NCBI GenBank assembly: GCA_963556145.1
Contig: OY744472.1
Coordinates: forward strand, 5,270,001-5,334,000
Origin: Hygrocybe punicea
Lineage: Eukaryota; Basidiomycota; Agaricomycetes; Agaricales; Hygrophoraceae
Length of the DNA: 64,000 bases
Reading direction: 5' to 3'
Shown: in pieces, positions 43,212-54,744 of the stretch
Layout of the letters: each line of letters starts with the position of its first letter
Position numbering within the stretch: position 1 is the first letter of the stretch
Notes under the pieces: generated by a model
Databases searched by the model: none
Seen by the model: only the letters and a program-made list of their open reading frames with translations
Told to the model about the DNA's origin: nothing
Program-made: the position numbers and the translations under genes

Positions 43212-46200
43212 TGTAGATGCGGGTTCTGTGTGGCTTCGGAACTATATAAAGAAATAATATAAAGATCCTAACCTGTGGGTGTCAGCGTAGAAGTGACTGG
43301 ATAAATCAGTGTCGGTGGAATAGAAGTAAAAAGAAGGGAATGTTAGTAAAAGTAAAGCCGCCACGTAAAACTGGACTAATAACGACGAAGCCGGCGATGA
43401 ACGGAGTGAAAATGGACAAATAATAAAGAACCCAACGATGCCGACGATGTCGGGTACGGCGGGTCGGGTCGGGTCGGGTCGGAAACGATGAACGAATATA
43501 CGGAAACAACGATGAAGACGACGAAGAGGACTATAAAAAGCTAAGGGTCTACATGGACGAGCATTTGAAGGGATTAAAAGGCGATTCTGACTATGAGGGA
43601 AACGGGGACTAAGGGTATCTTATTTTGTACGGTCGTCGGGGACCGTTTTTATAGTACAGGAAACAGTAATCTACTTTCGGACATGTCTACTTCGGCCGAT
43701 GGTAAGCTACAAAGAAAGGTTGGAATGGGGATGTGGAAAGGGGGGTTGCAAAGCAACGAAGACAGGAAATGGAGGGGAAAACGAATATGCAAGGAAAAGA
43801 TCTAGAAAGTCCTACATATCTCCGAAAGGACGAGGGGATGCATAAATAAAGTAAATCCGAAGTCGGGGATTGAGTCCGAAGAGATCCATCTCCTGGAATT
43901 GGAACTCCGAGGCGTTTGAGGCTGCCGGATTTGGTCTGAGAGCGGCTGTGACGAAGCGGCATACGTCGGGTTATGTCGGTCACGTCGGGTCACGTCACGT
44001 CACGTCACGTCGGGTTGCGTCGGGTTACGTCGGGTTCGAATGCAAGTCGAATGGCGGCATCGGGTTGGTCCGGATTCGTGATATATTGATGATACGGACT
44101 CAGAGGGACGTCGACCCTCTACATCTCCAGGGTACTTTAAATAAAGACCATCCCTGGTCGATACTACGTGGACTCAGGACTCGGATGCGTGAGATGAGGC
44201 CGACGTGGTGGTCGTGGAATTGGGTTCGACGGGACGAGGTGGGTTGTGGACAATGCGAAGGGGGAGAGCGGGTGGTGACTAGTGGAGAGTCGGAGGGCGG
44301 AGAACAAAGGCGGGTGATGCCGGTGTCCGGAAATACATAGAAAAGAAACTATAGTGACAATATAACCAAGCGGAAATGAAGGAAACAGCGGAAAGCTATA
44401 AGGGTGGGACAAATATGCAGCGGAAATGCAAAATAGATAAAAGGGAATAAATGCCGGTGATCGGAAAGGAAGGGACGCGATAGAAATCAAGTCGGGATAA
44501 AACTAAACGTGACATAGGATTGGGGGCGGGTGACGGAGACGAGTAAGGCAGGAGCGGAAATGAAATAAAACACAAGCGGATGACAAAGACGATCTAGGCG
44601 GGTCGAGTTAGGGTTGGCGGCTTTGGTGGCTGTGTCAACGGGTGGCGGAAACGGTGGCGTAGGGGTAGACATGATATGACGACGGTGGTTGTTCAATACG
44701 ATATGACGAAAACGGAGGTTCGATAGACGACGACGGAGGTTCGATATACGATGGCGGAGGTTCGATACGATATGATGAAAACGGAGGTTCGATGGACGAC
44801 GGCGGAAGTTCGATATACGATGGCGGAGGTTCGATACGATATGACGAAAACGGAGGTTCGATGGACGACGACGGAGGTTCAATATACGATGGCGGAGGTT
44901 CGATAGACGGTGGCGGAGGTTCGATAGACGATGGCGGAGGTTCGATAGACGATACTAATATGGGGGCGATAATCAACGGATGTGAAATCAGCCTCATACT
45001 AGGCGGTTCAGCACCGGCTTGGACCCGTGGGGAAGCATTCTCCCCCATGGAACTGAAATATAAAGTCGGGTGGGTTGGGAATCGAAGCCGAGACAGGGAA
45101 CGTTGTGTCTGGGTCGAAACGGTGGCGGAAATGGTGGGTCATGGAAAGCGGAGAGCGATGTCAATGGGTGGAATGCGGGTGCGTGAGCGGATGAGTCGGG
45201 TGCGTGGGGAATGAGTGAAGCGGTGCATCGGGTTCGTAAGCGGGTGCGGCGGGTTCGTAAACGGGTTCGCTGGGTGCGACGGATTCATAAGCGGGTGTGT
45301 CGAGTACGTCGGGTGTATTATGCGGGTGTCAGGCGTGTCGGGAACGAGTGTTTCTTTTTATCTTTCCTTTATCTCTGACATTTTTCTTTCTTTTTGATAT
45401 ATTTAATCTATTTATGTATATATTTCTTATGCCGATGGACGGTGAGGGGTTTTCGTAGGGTCGGGTTCGGTGGGTATGGGGGTGCGAAGGTGGCGGGTAC
45501 GAGATGTGAAACCGGAACCGGAACCTCATGCTCGAATTGAGCCGGAACCGGAACCGGATGCCGCGGAATCGTTGGGAACGCGTCCGGGTTCGTAGTCGGG
45601 TGCTGTGATGCGAGTCGCGGATCCGGAACCGGAATCCGGTGTAGCGGGTAGGTTGAAAACGGTTTGTCGGGTGTGGCGGTATGGCATAGGGCGACGTAGG
45701 GAGACGGGGGCGGACGACGTGAGCGGATAAGACGGAACGTGGTTGCGAGGCGTGGATCATGGTTGCGTGGGGTTGTTCGAAGCTGCGGGTTATCGAGGGA
45801 AGCGGGTAACGGGTGGTCGAGGTTGGCGGTACGGGATAGGGCGATGTTGGGAAACGGAGGCGGATGACGTGGGCGGTTGAGACGACGTGGACTGGGTGAT
45901 GGATTGGGGTGATACGGGTGGCATTTTCGTGATACTTTCGTGGCGGATCGTGGGGATTTGACAAGGGTGCGTCGGGTCGTGGTACGGGTTTGGGCGGCCG
46001 GTGGTCACGGTTTCGCGGGCGTAACCCAACGGGGGCTTTGTTTGGGCTCGCGAAGGGACTTGAGGGGTTGGTCGAGGACGTAGGTGGTCGAGGGGGAGTG
46101 GGCGAGGACGGGGACGGCTGGGAAGCGGGGGTCGAGAGTGGGAGTCGACGGGGTGACGTAGGTGACGTGGCCGCTTGCGTGGGACGACGAGGGACGGGGG

Positions 46201-48664
46201 CGGACGTGTTTGGGGCAGTATGGAGCCATGTCGAGGTGCGGAGGCGTGAACGTGGGTGTGGTAGTGGTCGTACGCGGTGGTCGTTGGTTCTGGATGAGAG
46301 AACGCGGTGGTAGGCCGTTGGGTGACGTGGCATGGCGTTGGAAGCTCTAATATAACGGGGACAGCTTGTAGGGGTTTGCGAGGGCGATGTGGGGTGCTGG
46401 GAACTAGTGGGAAGCAGCGGGTGGTCCAACGAGGACGTGAGCGGCCGGGGATGTCGAGTTACGGGGGCACGAGGAAGTATGACGTGGCAACGCGTGAGGC
46501 GTCGATGACGGCGAGGATGGCTCGTGAGGGCTCGCGAGTGGTGTCGTGGGGCTGTAGGAAACGGTACGAGGCGACGGGGAGGTCCAACGAGGGCGTAAGC
46601 GGCCGGAGACGTCGACTTAGCTGGGGCACGAAGCCGGGTGACGTGGCGCGGCGTGGGGCATCGATAATGGCGAGGACGGCCTGTACTGGCTTACGAACGA
46701 CGGTGTGGGGCTCTGGGAGGCTGTACGAAGCGGCGGATGGTCCAACGAGGACGTGAGCGGCCGGGGATGTCGAGTACGGGGGGCACGAGGAAGGATGACG
46801 TGGTGACGCGTGAGGGTCGATGACGGCGAGGATGGCTCGTGAGGGCTCGCGAGTGGTGTCGTGGGGCTGTAGGAAGCGGTACGAGGCGACGGGGAGGCGT
46901 AAGCGGCCGGGGATGTCGAATAGGCGGGGGCACGAAGCGGGGTGACGTGGGACACTGTGGGAGCGTCGATAACGGTGAAGACGACTCGTGTGGGCTCGCG
47001 ACTGTCGTCGTGGGGCTGTAGCACGGTGTTGAGGGCTGGAACGCGGCGGGGCTGCTCGTACGGACTCGTGGAGGGCGGTGACGTGGTTTGCTGGTAACTT
47101 CGCGGGCTCAGACGACGGGGGCATGTCAAGGCTTGTATTCGGTGACAAGTGCGAGTTCTTAGACGCGAGCGGCTGGGGGTGTACAGGCTAAACCCGTTAC
47201 ACTGTGGGCGTGTTCCTTCTGCTTCGTGGCTCCGTTCGTCTGTGTTTTCGTGAGTGACGCGGTTGTTGTTGGTCGCGGTCGCTGGGGCCTGTTTTGGGGT
47301 TTTCCGGGCGCGGATTTTCGACCGGAATCGGTGGGGCGTGGAATTCCGAGTGCGTTGGGGATCTATAAACGAGCGTGGATGGTGGATGTGACGAGGTTCG
47401 AGTCGTTGAGCGACAAACGAGGGCGTATCGGGTCGTGGCTGTGCAAGGTTCCTAAAGCGGTAAACGGCCGTTGGGTCGGCCGCGCAAGAGCGGGTTCGAA
47501 GTTGTACGTGATACTAGACAATCGTAGTCGTTAAAGAAGAGAAAATATTATGAGAATCAAACCCAAATGATAGTGTGGCAGTTGGCGATTGGATTGTCGA
47601 GGCATCGGATGTCGGATGTAAAGAGGTCGGGTAACGGGAGTCGGATGTGTAGAGTGCTGCAGCAAGGGTTATTTCGAAATGACGAAAGGAAAGTGTAGGG
47701 TTATGGAATGAATGAATGATGACACTGAATTATCCTCGCGGTGGGCTCCAGATGTAGATGCGGGTTCTGTGTGGCTTCGGAACTATATAAAGAAATAATA
47801 TAAAGATCCTAACCTGTGGGTGTCAGCGTAGAAGTGACTGGATAAATCAGTGTCGGTGGAATAGAAGTAAAAAGAAGGGAATGTTAGTAAAAGTAAAGCC
47901 GCCACGTAAAACTGGACTAATAACGACGAAGCCGGCGATGAACGGAGTGAAAATGGACAAATAATAAAGAACCCGACGATGCCGACGATGTCGGGTACGG
48001 CGGGTCGGGTCGGGTCGGGTCGGAAACGATGAACGAATATACGGAAACAACGATGAAGACGACGAAGAGGACTATAAAAAGCTAAGGGTCTACATGGACG
48101 AGCATTTGAAGGGATTAAAAGGCGATTCTGACTATGAGGGAAACGGGGACTAAGGGTATCTTATTTTGTACGGTCGTCGGGGACCGTTTTTATAGTACAG
48201 GAAACAGTAATCTACTTTCGGACATGTCTACTTCGGCCGATGGTAAGCTACAAAGAAAGGTTGGAATGGGGATGTGGAAAGGGGGGTTGCAAAGCAACGA
48301 AGACAGGAAATGGAGGGGAAAACGAATATGCAAGGAAAAGATCTAGAAAGTCCTACATATCTCCGAAAGGACGAGGGGATGCATAAATAAAGTAAATCCG
48401 AAGTCGGGGATTGAGTCCGAAGAGATCCATCTCCTGGAATTGGAACTCCGAGGCGTTTGAGGCTGCCGGATTTGGTCTGAGAGCGGCTGTGACGAAGCGG
48501 CATACGTCGGGTTATGTCGGTCACGTCGGGTCACGTCACATCACATCACGTCGGGTTGCGTCGGGTTACGTCGGGTTCGAATGCAAGTCGAATGGCGGCA
48601 TCGGGTTGGTCCGGATTCGTGATATATTGATGATACGGACTCAGAGGGACGTCGACCCTCTACA
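43212..48664 (-). mobile_element. complete nonautonomous family-A LTR element, copy A3
   Basis: LTRs 43212-44123 and 47753-48664 (912 bp each), nearly identical; differences seen include CACGTCACG versus CACATCACA (CpG to CpA) and one A/G. Perfect 4-bp duplication ACGA (43208-43211, 48665-48668). A TGG-type PBS on the minus strand (TGGAGCCCACCGCGAGG, 47734-47750) lies two bases from the LTR, so sense is minus. The internal 3.6 kb lacks gag-pol domains. It has a minisatellite (about 44700-44960, units based on CGGAGGTTCGAT), a short CGGGTTCG array (45185-45330) and four to five ~170-bp tandem units (about 46380-47080). Confidence 0.92.
45329..46429 (-). CDS. 366-residue Pro/Arg/Ser-rich open frame in element A3
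   Basis: In the sense direction of the element. Low complexity, Pro, Ser, Thr, Arg and His-rich, with repeated RFRFR and SPY.P segments; no known domain, no zinc knuckle. The corresponding region in copy A4 (58600-59800) is broken into shorter frames, so there is no sign of conservation of this frame. The strand is T-poor, so stops are rare by composition. Probably non-coding or a degenerate protein. Confidence 0.2.
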   Translation of the reverse strand: MDHPLLPTSSQHPTSPSQTPTSCPRYIRASNAMPRHPTAYHRVLSSRTNDHRVRPLPHPRSRLRTSTWLHTAPNTSAPVPRRPTQAATSPTSPRRLPLSTPASQPSPSSPTPPRPPTSSTNPSSPFASPNKAPVGLRPRNRDHRPPKPVPRPDAPLSNPHDPPRKYHENATRITPIHHPVHVVSTAHVIRLRFPTSPYPVPPTSTTRYPLPSITRSFEQPHATMIHASQPRSVLSAHVVRPRLPTSPYAIPPHPTNRFQPTRYTGFRFRIRDSHHSTRLRTRTRSQRFRGIRFRFRLNSSMRFRFRFHISYPPPSHPHTHRTRPYENPSPSIGIRNIYINRLNISKRKKNVRDKGKIKRNTRSRHA

Positions 48665-49013
48665 ACGAAGACAGGAATATGGAGGGGAAAACAAATATGC
48701 AAGAAAAAGATCTAAAAAGTCCTACATATCTCCGAAAGGACAAGGGGATGCATAAATAAAGTAAATCCGAAGTCGGGGATTGAGTCCGAAGAGATCCATC
48801 TCCTGGAATTGGAACTCCGAGGCATTTGAGGCTGCCGGATTTAGCCCAAAAGCGGCCGTCCCAAAGCGGCATGTGTCGGGTTACGTCGGTCACGTCACGT
48901 CACGTCACGTCGGGTTACGTCGGGTTCGAATGCAAGTCGAATGGTGGCATCGGGTTGGTCCGGATTCGTGATATATCGATGATACGGACTCAGAGGGACG
49001 TCGACCCTCTACA

Positions 49014-49480
49014 TCGCGTTCGCGTTGAGACCGGGACAACGGGGAGCCCAAATACGTCACCTCACCACCTTTTGCCCCAAACCCCACCCCCACTTGGTCA
49101 ACACCCATGGCACCCGTTTCCCGTCCATTTTCGAGCACCCCCAACTCACTTGCACACCACCACGATGACTGGCCATCACCACTGCCTCGGCCACCACGCG
49201 GCCGACCTCCCATTGCACCACGACACATCTGCATTGTGCCCCGAGCACGGTGCAGACCTGTCCTCGGCCTCAGTTACCTCGCGCGAGCACGCTGCAACGT
49301 CAATTGACGTTGGCATGGCGAACACGAGGTAAATACCGTATCATATCCGTATCCGTGGCTCAGATACGGATAGTGGCGGATACGGATACGGATACCAAAT
49401 TTGGCACCTGCGGATGATCCGTGCAGTTGCCTAGGCGCAACTGCAACCAGTGGTCCGGTCTTTTTTGGTTCAGTCCGGTT
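49014..49480. repeat. right part of the GGTTGC/CGGAT word repeat with palindromic box
   Basis: Continues the repeat interrupted at 42683 by the LTRs. Contains the clearest palindromic box (49274-49332, TTACCTCG ... AACGTCAATTGACGTT ... CGAGGTAA) and then an array of ATACGGAT/ATCCGTAT words ending near GCGCAACTGCAACC. Reverse complement of 24521-24812. Confidence 0.75.
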
Positions 49481-49535
49481 GGGTCCTGGTTTTTTTCTGG
49501 TCCTATGGACTGGACCTTGAAACACTACAATCAGG

Positions 49536-51378
49536 CATCCATTAGAAATATGCAATTAGACCAGCAGTTGTAATATAATATCTTGCTGTAGCATTTTGAC
49601 AGATTTGCAGCAAGATACATATTAATGACAGGCAATGGCACATTCATGGCCCAGTCTCAGCAGCACAACATGTCACAGGTCAGCATTTATATATTATCTT
49701 AACATTTTGACAGATATATAATCATGGGTACACACATACCTGCATGGGTAAATGCTGCAGGTATGCACAGGTACAGGTACAGGTACAGGTACAGATTCCT
49801 GGATTTGTCAGCTTTTTTTAAGCCCTGGATCATCCAAAATGGTAAGTATTGAGCTATATATGCTCAATACTTACCATTTTGGATGATCCAGGGCTTAAAA
49901 TGATGTGTAAACCTGTGGGTATTGTACCCATGGGTCCAACAGGTGTGAGTATGGGTTACCTGTGCCATTAACTAGCTGCAGGCAACTTAGATCACATGGA
50001 TTGTGCTGGGTTGTTGTCATCATTGCCTTTGCTTCTGCCACTGTCAACCTCAGTCATTTGGCTAGTGCTGGCATCAACACTGGCATCACCAGCAACCAAG
50101 CCAGTTGGCTGGTGTTGGGCTGATGGTGCTGTAACCTTTGCTGCTGTAGTCGCCAAACTGGGCCACTGGCACTTGGCTGATGCCAGATTAACATTGTTGT
50201 CACTGTAATCATAGCTGCTGCTGCCCTGTTGCTAGTGCTATTGATGCTAGTGTTGCCACTTCTAATTTGAAAAGGGAGTTAGTAGATGGCCTGGATGAAA
50301 AAGAATGTGGTCTGACCACACCCCCAACCTTGCTTGCCAACCTTCCACCACCAATCATTGTGATTGTTGCCAGTGTTCTCCCCATCACCACTGTCACCAT
50401 TGCTCCTGCTGGCAATGGTGGTGGTGGTGGTGGTGATGACAACACAGCAGCAGCTGGTAGTAGTGATACTGCTGCTGCTGTCCCTGGGCTGGCATCGTGG
50501 TTTAAACATTGGCATGGGAGCATCTTGCTTTGGCCTGTGCAGTCATCCTGACATATTGTACATATTGTACAAGCTACTGCTGCATAGGGTTTGTTGCATG
50601 TGGTGGAATGGTGGGCATTGGTAGCATCATGTAGTATTTAGTGATAAGTAGAAAAAAAACTTAAGATAGCAAAAACATACCAATCAGCAATGGGGTGGGT
50701 GCACCTCCCCCTACTGTGTGTTATGCCTTGTTGACCTGAACATTCCCTTATGTTGATGCTTGATTGTATATGCACATGTTGTCAGCACTTTTGATGCAGT
50801 GTGGGTTGGACATTTGAGGATACCATATCAGTCCAAGTCTTAGTTTGCAGTCATGGCCATTGACATTGTGGTTGTGGCAGGGATCATGGTGTTGGTGTTG
50901 GCGGTGGTGTTGGCATTGCTAATGTTGGTGATGGTTGTTTACATGTTCACTGGAGTGTTGTAGTTAGAATCAAACCTAGAAAATGAAAACAAAACTTACA
51001 TGCACAGCTGGGAGTACCCATCCACCATTTTTCTTCTCTGTTGGTGGTCAATCCCCCTAGTGCGCTGTTGAGGGGATTGTGTTGGTTCATGGATGGGGAA
51101 GGAGATGACTTTGTTGAGGGATTTATGCCATCCTTTCATTTGTTTGTGTGCCCCGCATTTCCATGTCTTGGTTGTGTGCACTGTTGCCATTTGTGGCCCT
51201 TGAGTGAGAAGGGTGGTAAGTGTCATGGGAGCCATTCCTGTATTCAGTGCAGCACTGAAGCATGGCAGCATTGGTGGACCTCTGAATTGGACAGGCAAAA
51301 AATATAAGTTATTTTTTAAAATCAAAAGTTTAGTTTAGTTTTTTGGCATAGGCCTGCCATTGCCTAATGTAGCTATTA
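49536..51378. other. non-coding repeats between hAT-C and the mariner element
   Basis: 49600-49740 has two TTTTGACAGAT units. 49725-49990 is built from GGGTAC/GTACCC and CAGGTA words (a (CAGGTA)n run at about 49768-49792) around a perfect hairpin. 50020-50530 is CTG/TGG-rich low complexity and 50865-50935 GTTGGTG repeats. Short open frames have no recognisable domain. Confidence 0.5.
49818..49898. repeat. perfect 37-bp inverted repeat
   Basis: Arms 49818-49854 (TTAAGCCCTGG...ATTGAGC) and 49862-49898 are exact reverse complements around the 7-base loop TATATAT. It may be a tiny MITE or a cruciform/hairpin-RNA source. Confidence 0.95.
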
Positions 51379-51609
51379 TTGCCATTTGCAGCCAAGTTTG
51401 CAGAGCCGCGTTTTCTGTCTAAATTTGGTCAGTTTCAACCGTCATCATCGGAGAGCCATATCTCCTCGAAAAACGCTCAGAACACTGTGATTGTATAGTG
51501 AAATCTGTTCCTCTCTGGGAGCTCCAGGTGCCCCTACAGTCAGAATAAAGGTTTGATGATATTTTATCACCATTCTTTTTGTGGCACGCTGAATACACCC
51601 AAAGGCTTT

Positions 51610-52805
51610 ATGAGGGGCCGTTTCATTTCAGAGGACCTCCGATGGGTTATCATCAACATGGCGAAGCGTCTAAGTATAGATTCCATTGTTAATCTCACTG
51701 GTGGTACCATCAGCAAGCGTACGATCGAGGGGATCTTATCAAAATATCGCAAGACAGGAATGGTTGCTGTTCATGCTACATCTCATCCACTTCGAAGCAA
51801 CAGAGTCCTTACAATGGACGGCACATTGGTAAGACGAAAATGTGTCTATTTTCGTGCTGAGGACTGATCAACTATGGGCAAAGTTTCTCCAAGGTCAAGT
51901 CCGACGTTGCCCAGATGTTTACCTCGACGAACTCAAGGAACTGCTAATGGAGCGGAGTGGGACAAATATTCATGAATCTACAATATGGAGGGCTCTTATG
52001 AGAAGCGGTTTCACAATGAAAAAGGTATGAAAACATAACATCCGGTTAGATTCTTCGCATGGTAAAATTTCCATGACAGCTCACTCACGAGGCACTTGAA
52101 CGGAATGAACAACGACGCACTACCTACCGTTATGACTACGGTGTTTCCTATGTTCCAGATGAGACTGTTTTTGTCGACAAAAGCTCATTTGATCGTCGCA
52201 CGTCGATCCGAGGCAAGGCTTGGGCTTTGAAGGGACGGCGTGCATATCGCCAATGTTTTTTCATTCGCGGACGGCGGTGAGTCTGTATTTTATTCATTTG
52301 ATCACCGTCTGACTTTCTGGCATAGCTACTCACTCCTTCCCGCACTATCCACGCAAGGCATGTTGTATGCCAAAATCGTCGAAGGATCCTTTACACGGCC
52401 GCTCTTCCAAGAATTCCTTGAAGGTCTCATGGATCAGATGGATCGAAGAATGCCTCCTGGCTCAGTCATCGTGATGGATAATGCGCGTATTCATAAACAC
52501 CCAGATGTTGCAGCTCAGATTAGAGAACGGTACGTCGACATAACCTGACTATAAATATAGTGGCTAAACTAATATTCAGAGGCTATCAAATCATGTATCT
52601 CCCGCCGTACTCTCCAGATTATAACCCTATAGAGCTTGCTTTCTCGGCTATCAAAGCTCATGTTCGCCGTGACAGAACCCTTGGACGTGAAGACGTAGAT
52701 CAAACTGTGGATGATAGCTATGTATATGAGGCACTTTTGGACGCGGCATTCTCTGTAACCGCTGATGATGCTCTTGGTTGGTTCCATCATTGTGGCTACA
52801 TCTAG
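51610..52805 (+). CDS. Tc1/mariner transposase, DD34E, five exons
   Basis: Exons 51610-51828, 51884-52024, 52080-52276, 52326-52529, 52580-52805; the four introns (55, 55, 49 and 50 bp) are all GT...AG and the phases sum to 987 nt, 328 residues. The N-terminal helix-turn-helix region has SEDLRWVIINMAKRLSIDS and SKRTIEGILSKYR, then CPDVYLDELKELLMER and STIWRALMRSGF (second HTH). Catalytic residues: Asp153 in VFVDKSS, Asp237 in VIVMDNARIH, Glu272 in YSPDYNPIE, 34 residues after Asp237. The RGKAWALKGRR and YLPPYSPDYNPIE motifs are typical of the IS630/Tc1 superfamily. An upstream in-frame ATG (51556) lies next to the TIR; 51610 fits the family N-terminus better. The enzyme cuts and pastes the element at TA. 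It looks intact. Confidence 0.93.
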
Positions 52806-52928
52806 GATTGTGTATGTACTTTTTGAAATATGTATTGTTGTATTCAAAACATGGATTCTGTCGTCGTTGTAAGACTACTGTTTGTTGAAAAATGAAACGA
52901 GAGAAAAATTCAAGCATGCATAATTTTG

Positions 52929-54462
52929 CTACGTAGTGTCCATCTTTTTGCCAACCAAAAACCCTTCATCCCGGTCCTGTTCTGCAAATCTGATCAAACG
53001 GTTAGCGGTACCCCAATTCATTCCTGCCAGATCCTGCAACTTCTCTGGGGTGCGAATGGCGATGAGGTCATCAAGGTGTATAATGCCGTTGGCCTTTAGT
53101 GGGGAAGCATACTGTGCATAGTTCAGGCCATCTTGGCCACGCTCAGTGTGCTTGTCGAGGGACTTGAGCCAATTAGAAATGGGAGGATACTTGATAGAAG
53201 TCGCTGCCGCCTTGTTGGAGGATGAATGGCCTGACTCAGAAACCTTCGATGACATAGATCCTCCCGTTGATGGCTGCTGTCCCATCATGGACCAGTTTAC
53301 TGGTGGGTATGTTGGGGGATATGGCCAGGGCGGCATCATCATCATCTGGGCAGGCCACTGTGCATTACTGCGTTGCTTAACGAGAAGTTGAGTTCCTTGT
53401 TTGTCAGCGATATTCAATCTGTCGGGAGGGGTATCGATGGTCACAGTTCGTTTACGCTAAATTGACGGTGAGATGATGGAACAATGAAATAAAATTGACA
53501 TACCAATAAAGTAGCCCACAACGACAGATCCGTGAATGTGTATTGATAATGTGTTCCATCGTTGCGAACATAACATGCTTTGTCTTTGTGCTCCATGCAC
53601 GCATGGTGTTTCTCAATCTGCTTCATGAGCTTATGTTCTTGTTCCGTTTCATCATCGACGACTAAAGCTGGCTTCGTTTCTTTTTTGGCTCCAGTCTAAA
53701 CAAGAATTAGTGTCCATATATACATATTAAAATGTCTAGTTACCTTAGTTGTACCGACTGGAGCCTCTGAGGTGTCGATGATGCGAATACAGAATGGCTT
53801 GACATCTCCTTTACCACGTTTCTTCGCCTTGCACGTCACAATAAATTCATCGACGTCGTCCATCATGGCTTCATAGCTATCCTCATCTTCAAGGAGTTTT
53901 GGAACTGGTTTGGGAGTTTTGGGTCGGTAGGATGGGATATAACCGATAGAGGTGAGAAGTGTTACTCGCGTCTCCATTTTTGCAGCGACAGCTATGAGGA
54001 AATTAGAAAACGATGTCGATGATGGCAAATTGAGATCGCGGCTAGCGTTTTTGAAAGGGATTTCATATTTTATATTGAAGGCAGCGGTGGCTACCTCTGA
54101 TGTGCCTGTAAAGCTGTCGGCCATTGCAAAACAGCAATTGAATGTCACTTACTATCACCGTCTTCGCTGTTTTCATCAAGATCTATGAATTCCGGCTCCT
54201 CGTTCCCATCAGCTGCTGGCACTTGCTCAGCATCACTGTCATTGATATCGATTGCCTCATGAATAATGTCATCCATCATAGGCCCTTCTACATCCTCGAT
54301 GTCAGCAATTTGCACCTTCTTAGCAAATTTTGGTGTCGGTTTGGGCCTAGCTTTAGCCGGTGGAGGTGGATCTATCTTGGATTTGGCTGTTTTTCGAGAA
54401 CCAGTTGCAGTGGTTTTCGAGCCAGCTGGGAGTCGCTTCTCAGCAGTTCTCCAGTTTCCCAT
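52929..54462 (-). CDS. second gene of the mariner element: Cys/His motif and SAM-like C-terminus
   Basis: Exons on the minus strand: 54462-54153, 54105-53744, 53695-53504, 53456-52929. Introns of 47, 48 and 47 bp begin GTAAGT, GTAACT and GTATGT and end CAG or TAG. Total 1,392 nt, 463 residues, no internal stop. Residues 1-103: basic Pro-rich then acidic (DIEDVEGPMMDD..., EFIDLDENSEDGD). Residues 104-224: possible globular domain (YEIPFKNASRDL, FLIAVAAKMETRVTLL, LLEDEDSYEAMMDDVDEF). Residues 225-288: Cys/His set C257, H260, C265, H273 (CMEHKDKACYV...H) and DLSLWATLL. Residues about 322-345: MMMMPPWPYPPTYPPVNW. Residues 376-452: SAM-like, W.K.LD...YA.Y...L..NGI..LDDL...RTPEKLQDLAGMNWGTANRLIRFAEQD. 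It resembles my memory of basidiomycete hypothetical proteins. Role unknown. Confidence 0.85.
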
Positions 54463-54744
54463 TGAAACCTAAGAGAGTGTTGTGTAGTGATAGATAAATA
54501 AAAGAGATTGAAATGAGCAAGAAATGTGTTGAGGAATAAACCAAAGAGGAAACACCGAAATTTTCAGCACATTTCCCGCTCCGCTCTTGGGGGTCGGCTA
54601 ATGCTCTGGGGCATCTTCTGCAAAGCTATAATGACAATGTATTATACCCCACCTATGACAGGATGTGTCTTATCCTGTGTAATTACCCTCTGATCGCAAT
54701 GCACAGGCTATAAAATACAATTTTGGAGATGCCTTGAAAACAAA
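54463..54744 (-). promoter_or_regulatory. probable promoter region of the mariner second gene
   Basis: Lies between the ATG (54462) and the right TIR. AT-rich in part (ATAATACATTGTCATTATAG). No specific element assigned; transcription probably starts in or near the TIR. Confidence 0.35.

Larger units (their letters stand above)
42684..49013. mobile_element. outer family-A solo LTR, interrupted by a complete family-A element
   Basis: Starts TGTAGATGCGGG (42684) and ends GACCCTCTACA (49013). 42684-43211 and 48669-49013 form one LTR. The perfect 4-bp duplication TCGC flanks it (42680-42683, 49014-49017). The inner element duplicated ACGA within this LTR. Confidence 0.9.
40155..49527. mobile_element. 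hAT-C: hAT-type element split by LTR elements
   Basis: Starts TAGTGTTTTAAAGTCCAGTC; the right end is GACTGGACCTTGAAACACTA, so the TIRs match with two differences. The 8-bp flanks are CGATCAGG (40147-40154) and CAATCAGG (49528-49535), differing by a CpG-to-CpA change. The left subterminal zone (40155-40390) is an array of CCAGTCTGG and AACCGGTT words in both orientations. The interior contains R-like sequence, several word-repeat segments with palindromic boxes, and two levels of family-A LTR insertion. No transposase seen. Confidence 0.75.

Noticed and set aside
46459..47148. Open frames of 229, 170 and 149 residues over the A3 tandem array
   Set aside because: Several frames are open at once because of base composition and ~170-bp tandem units; A4 breaks the pattern.
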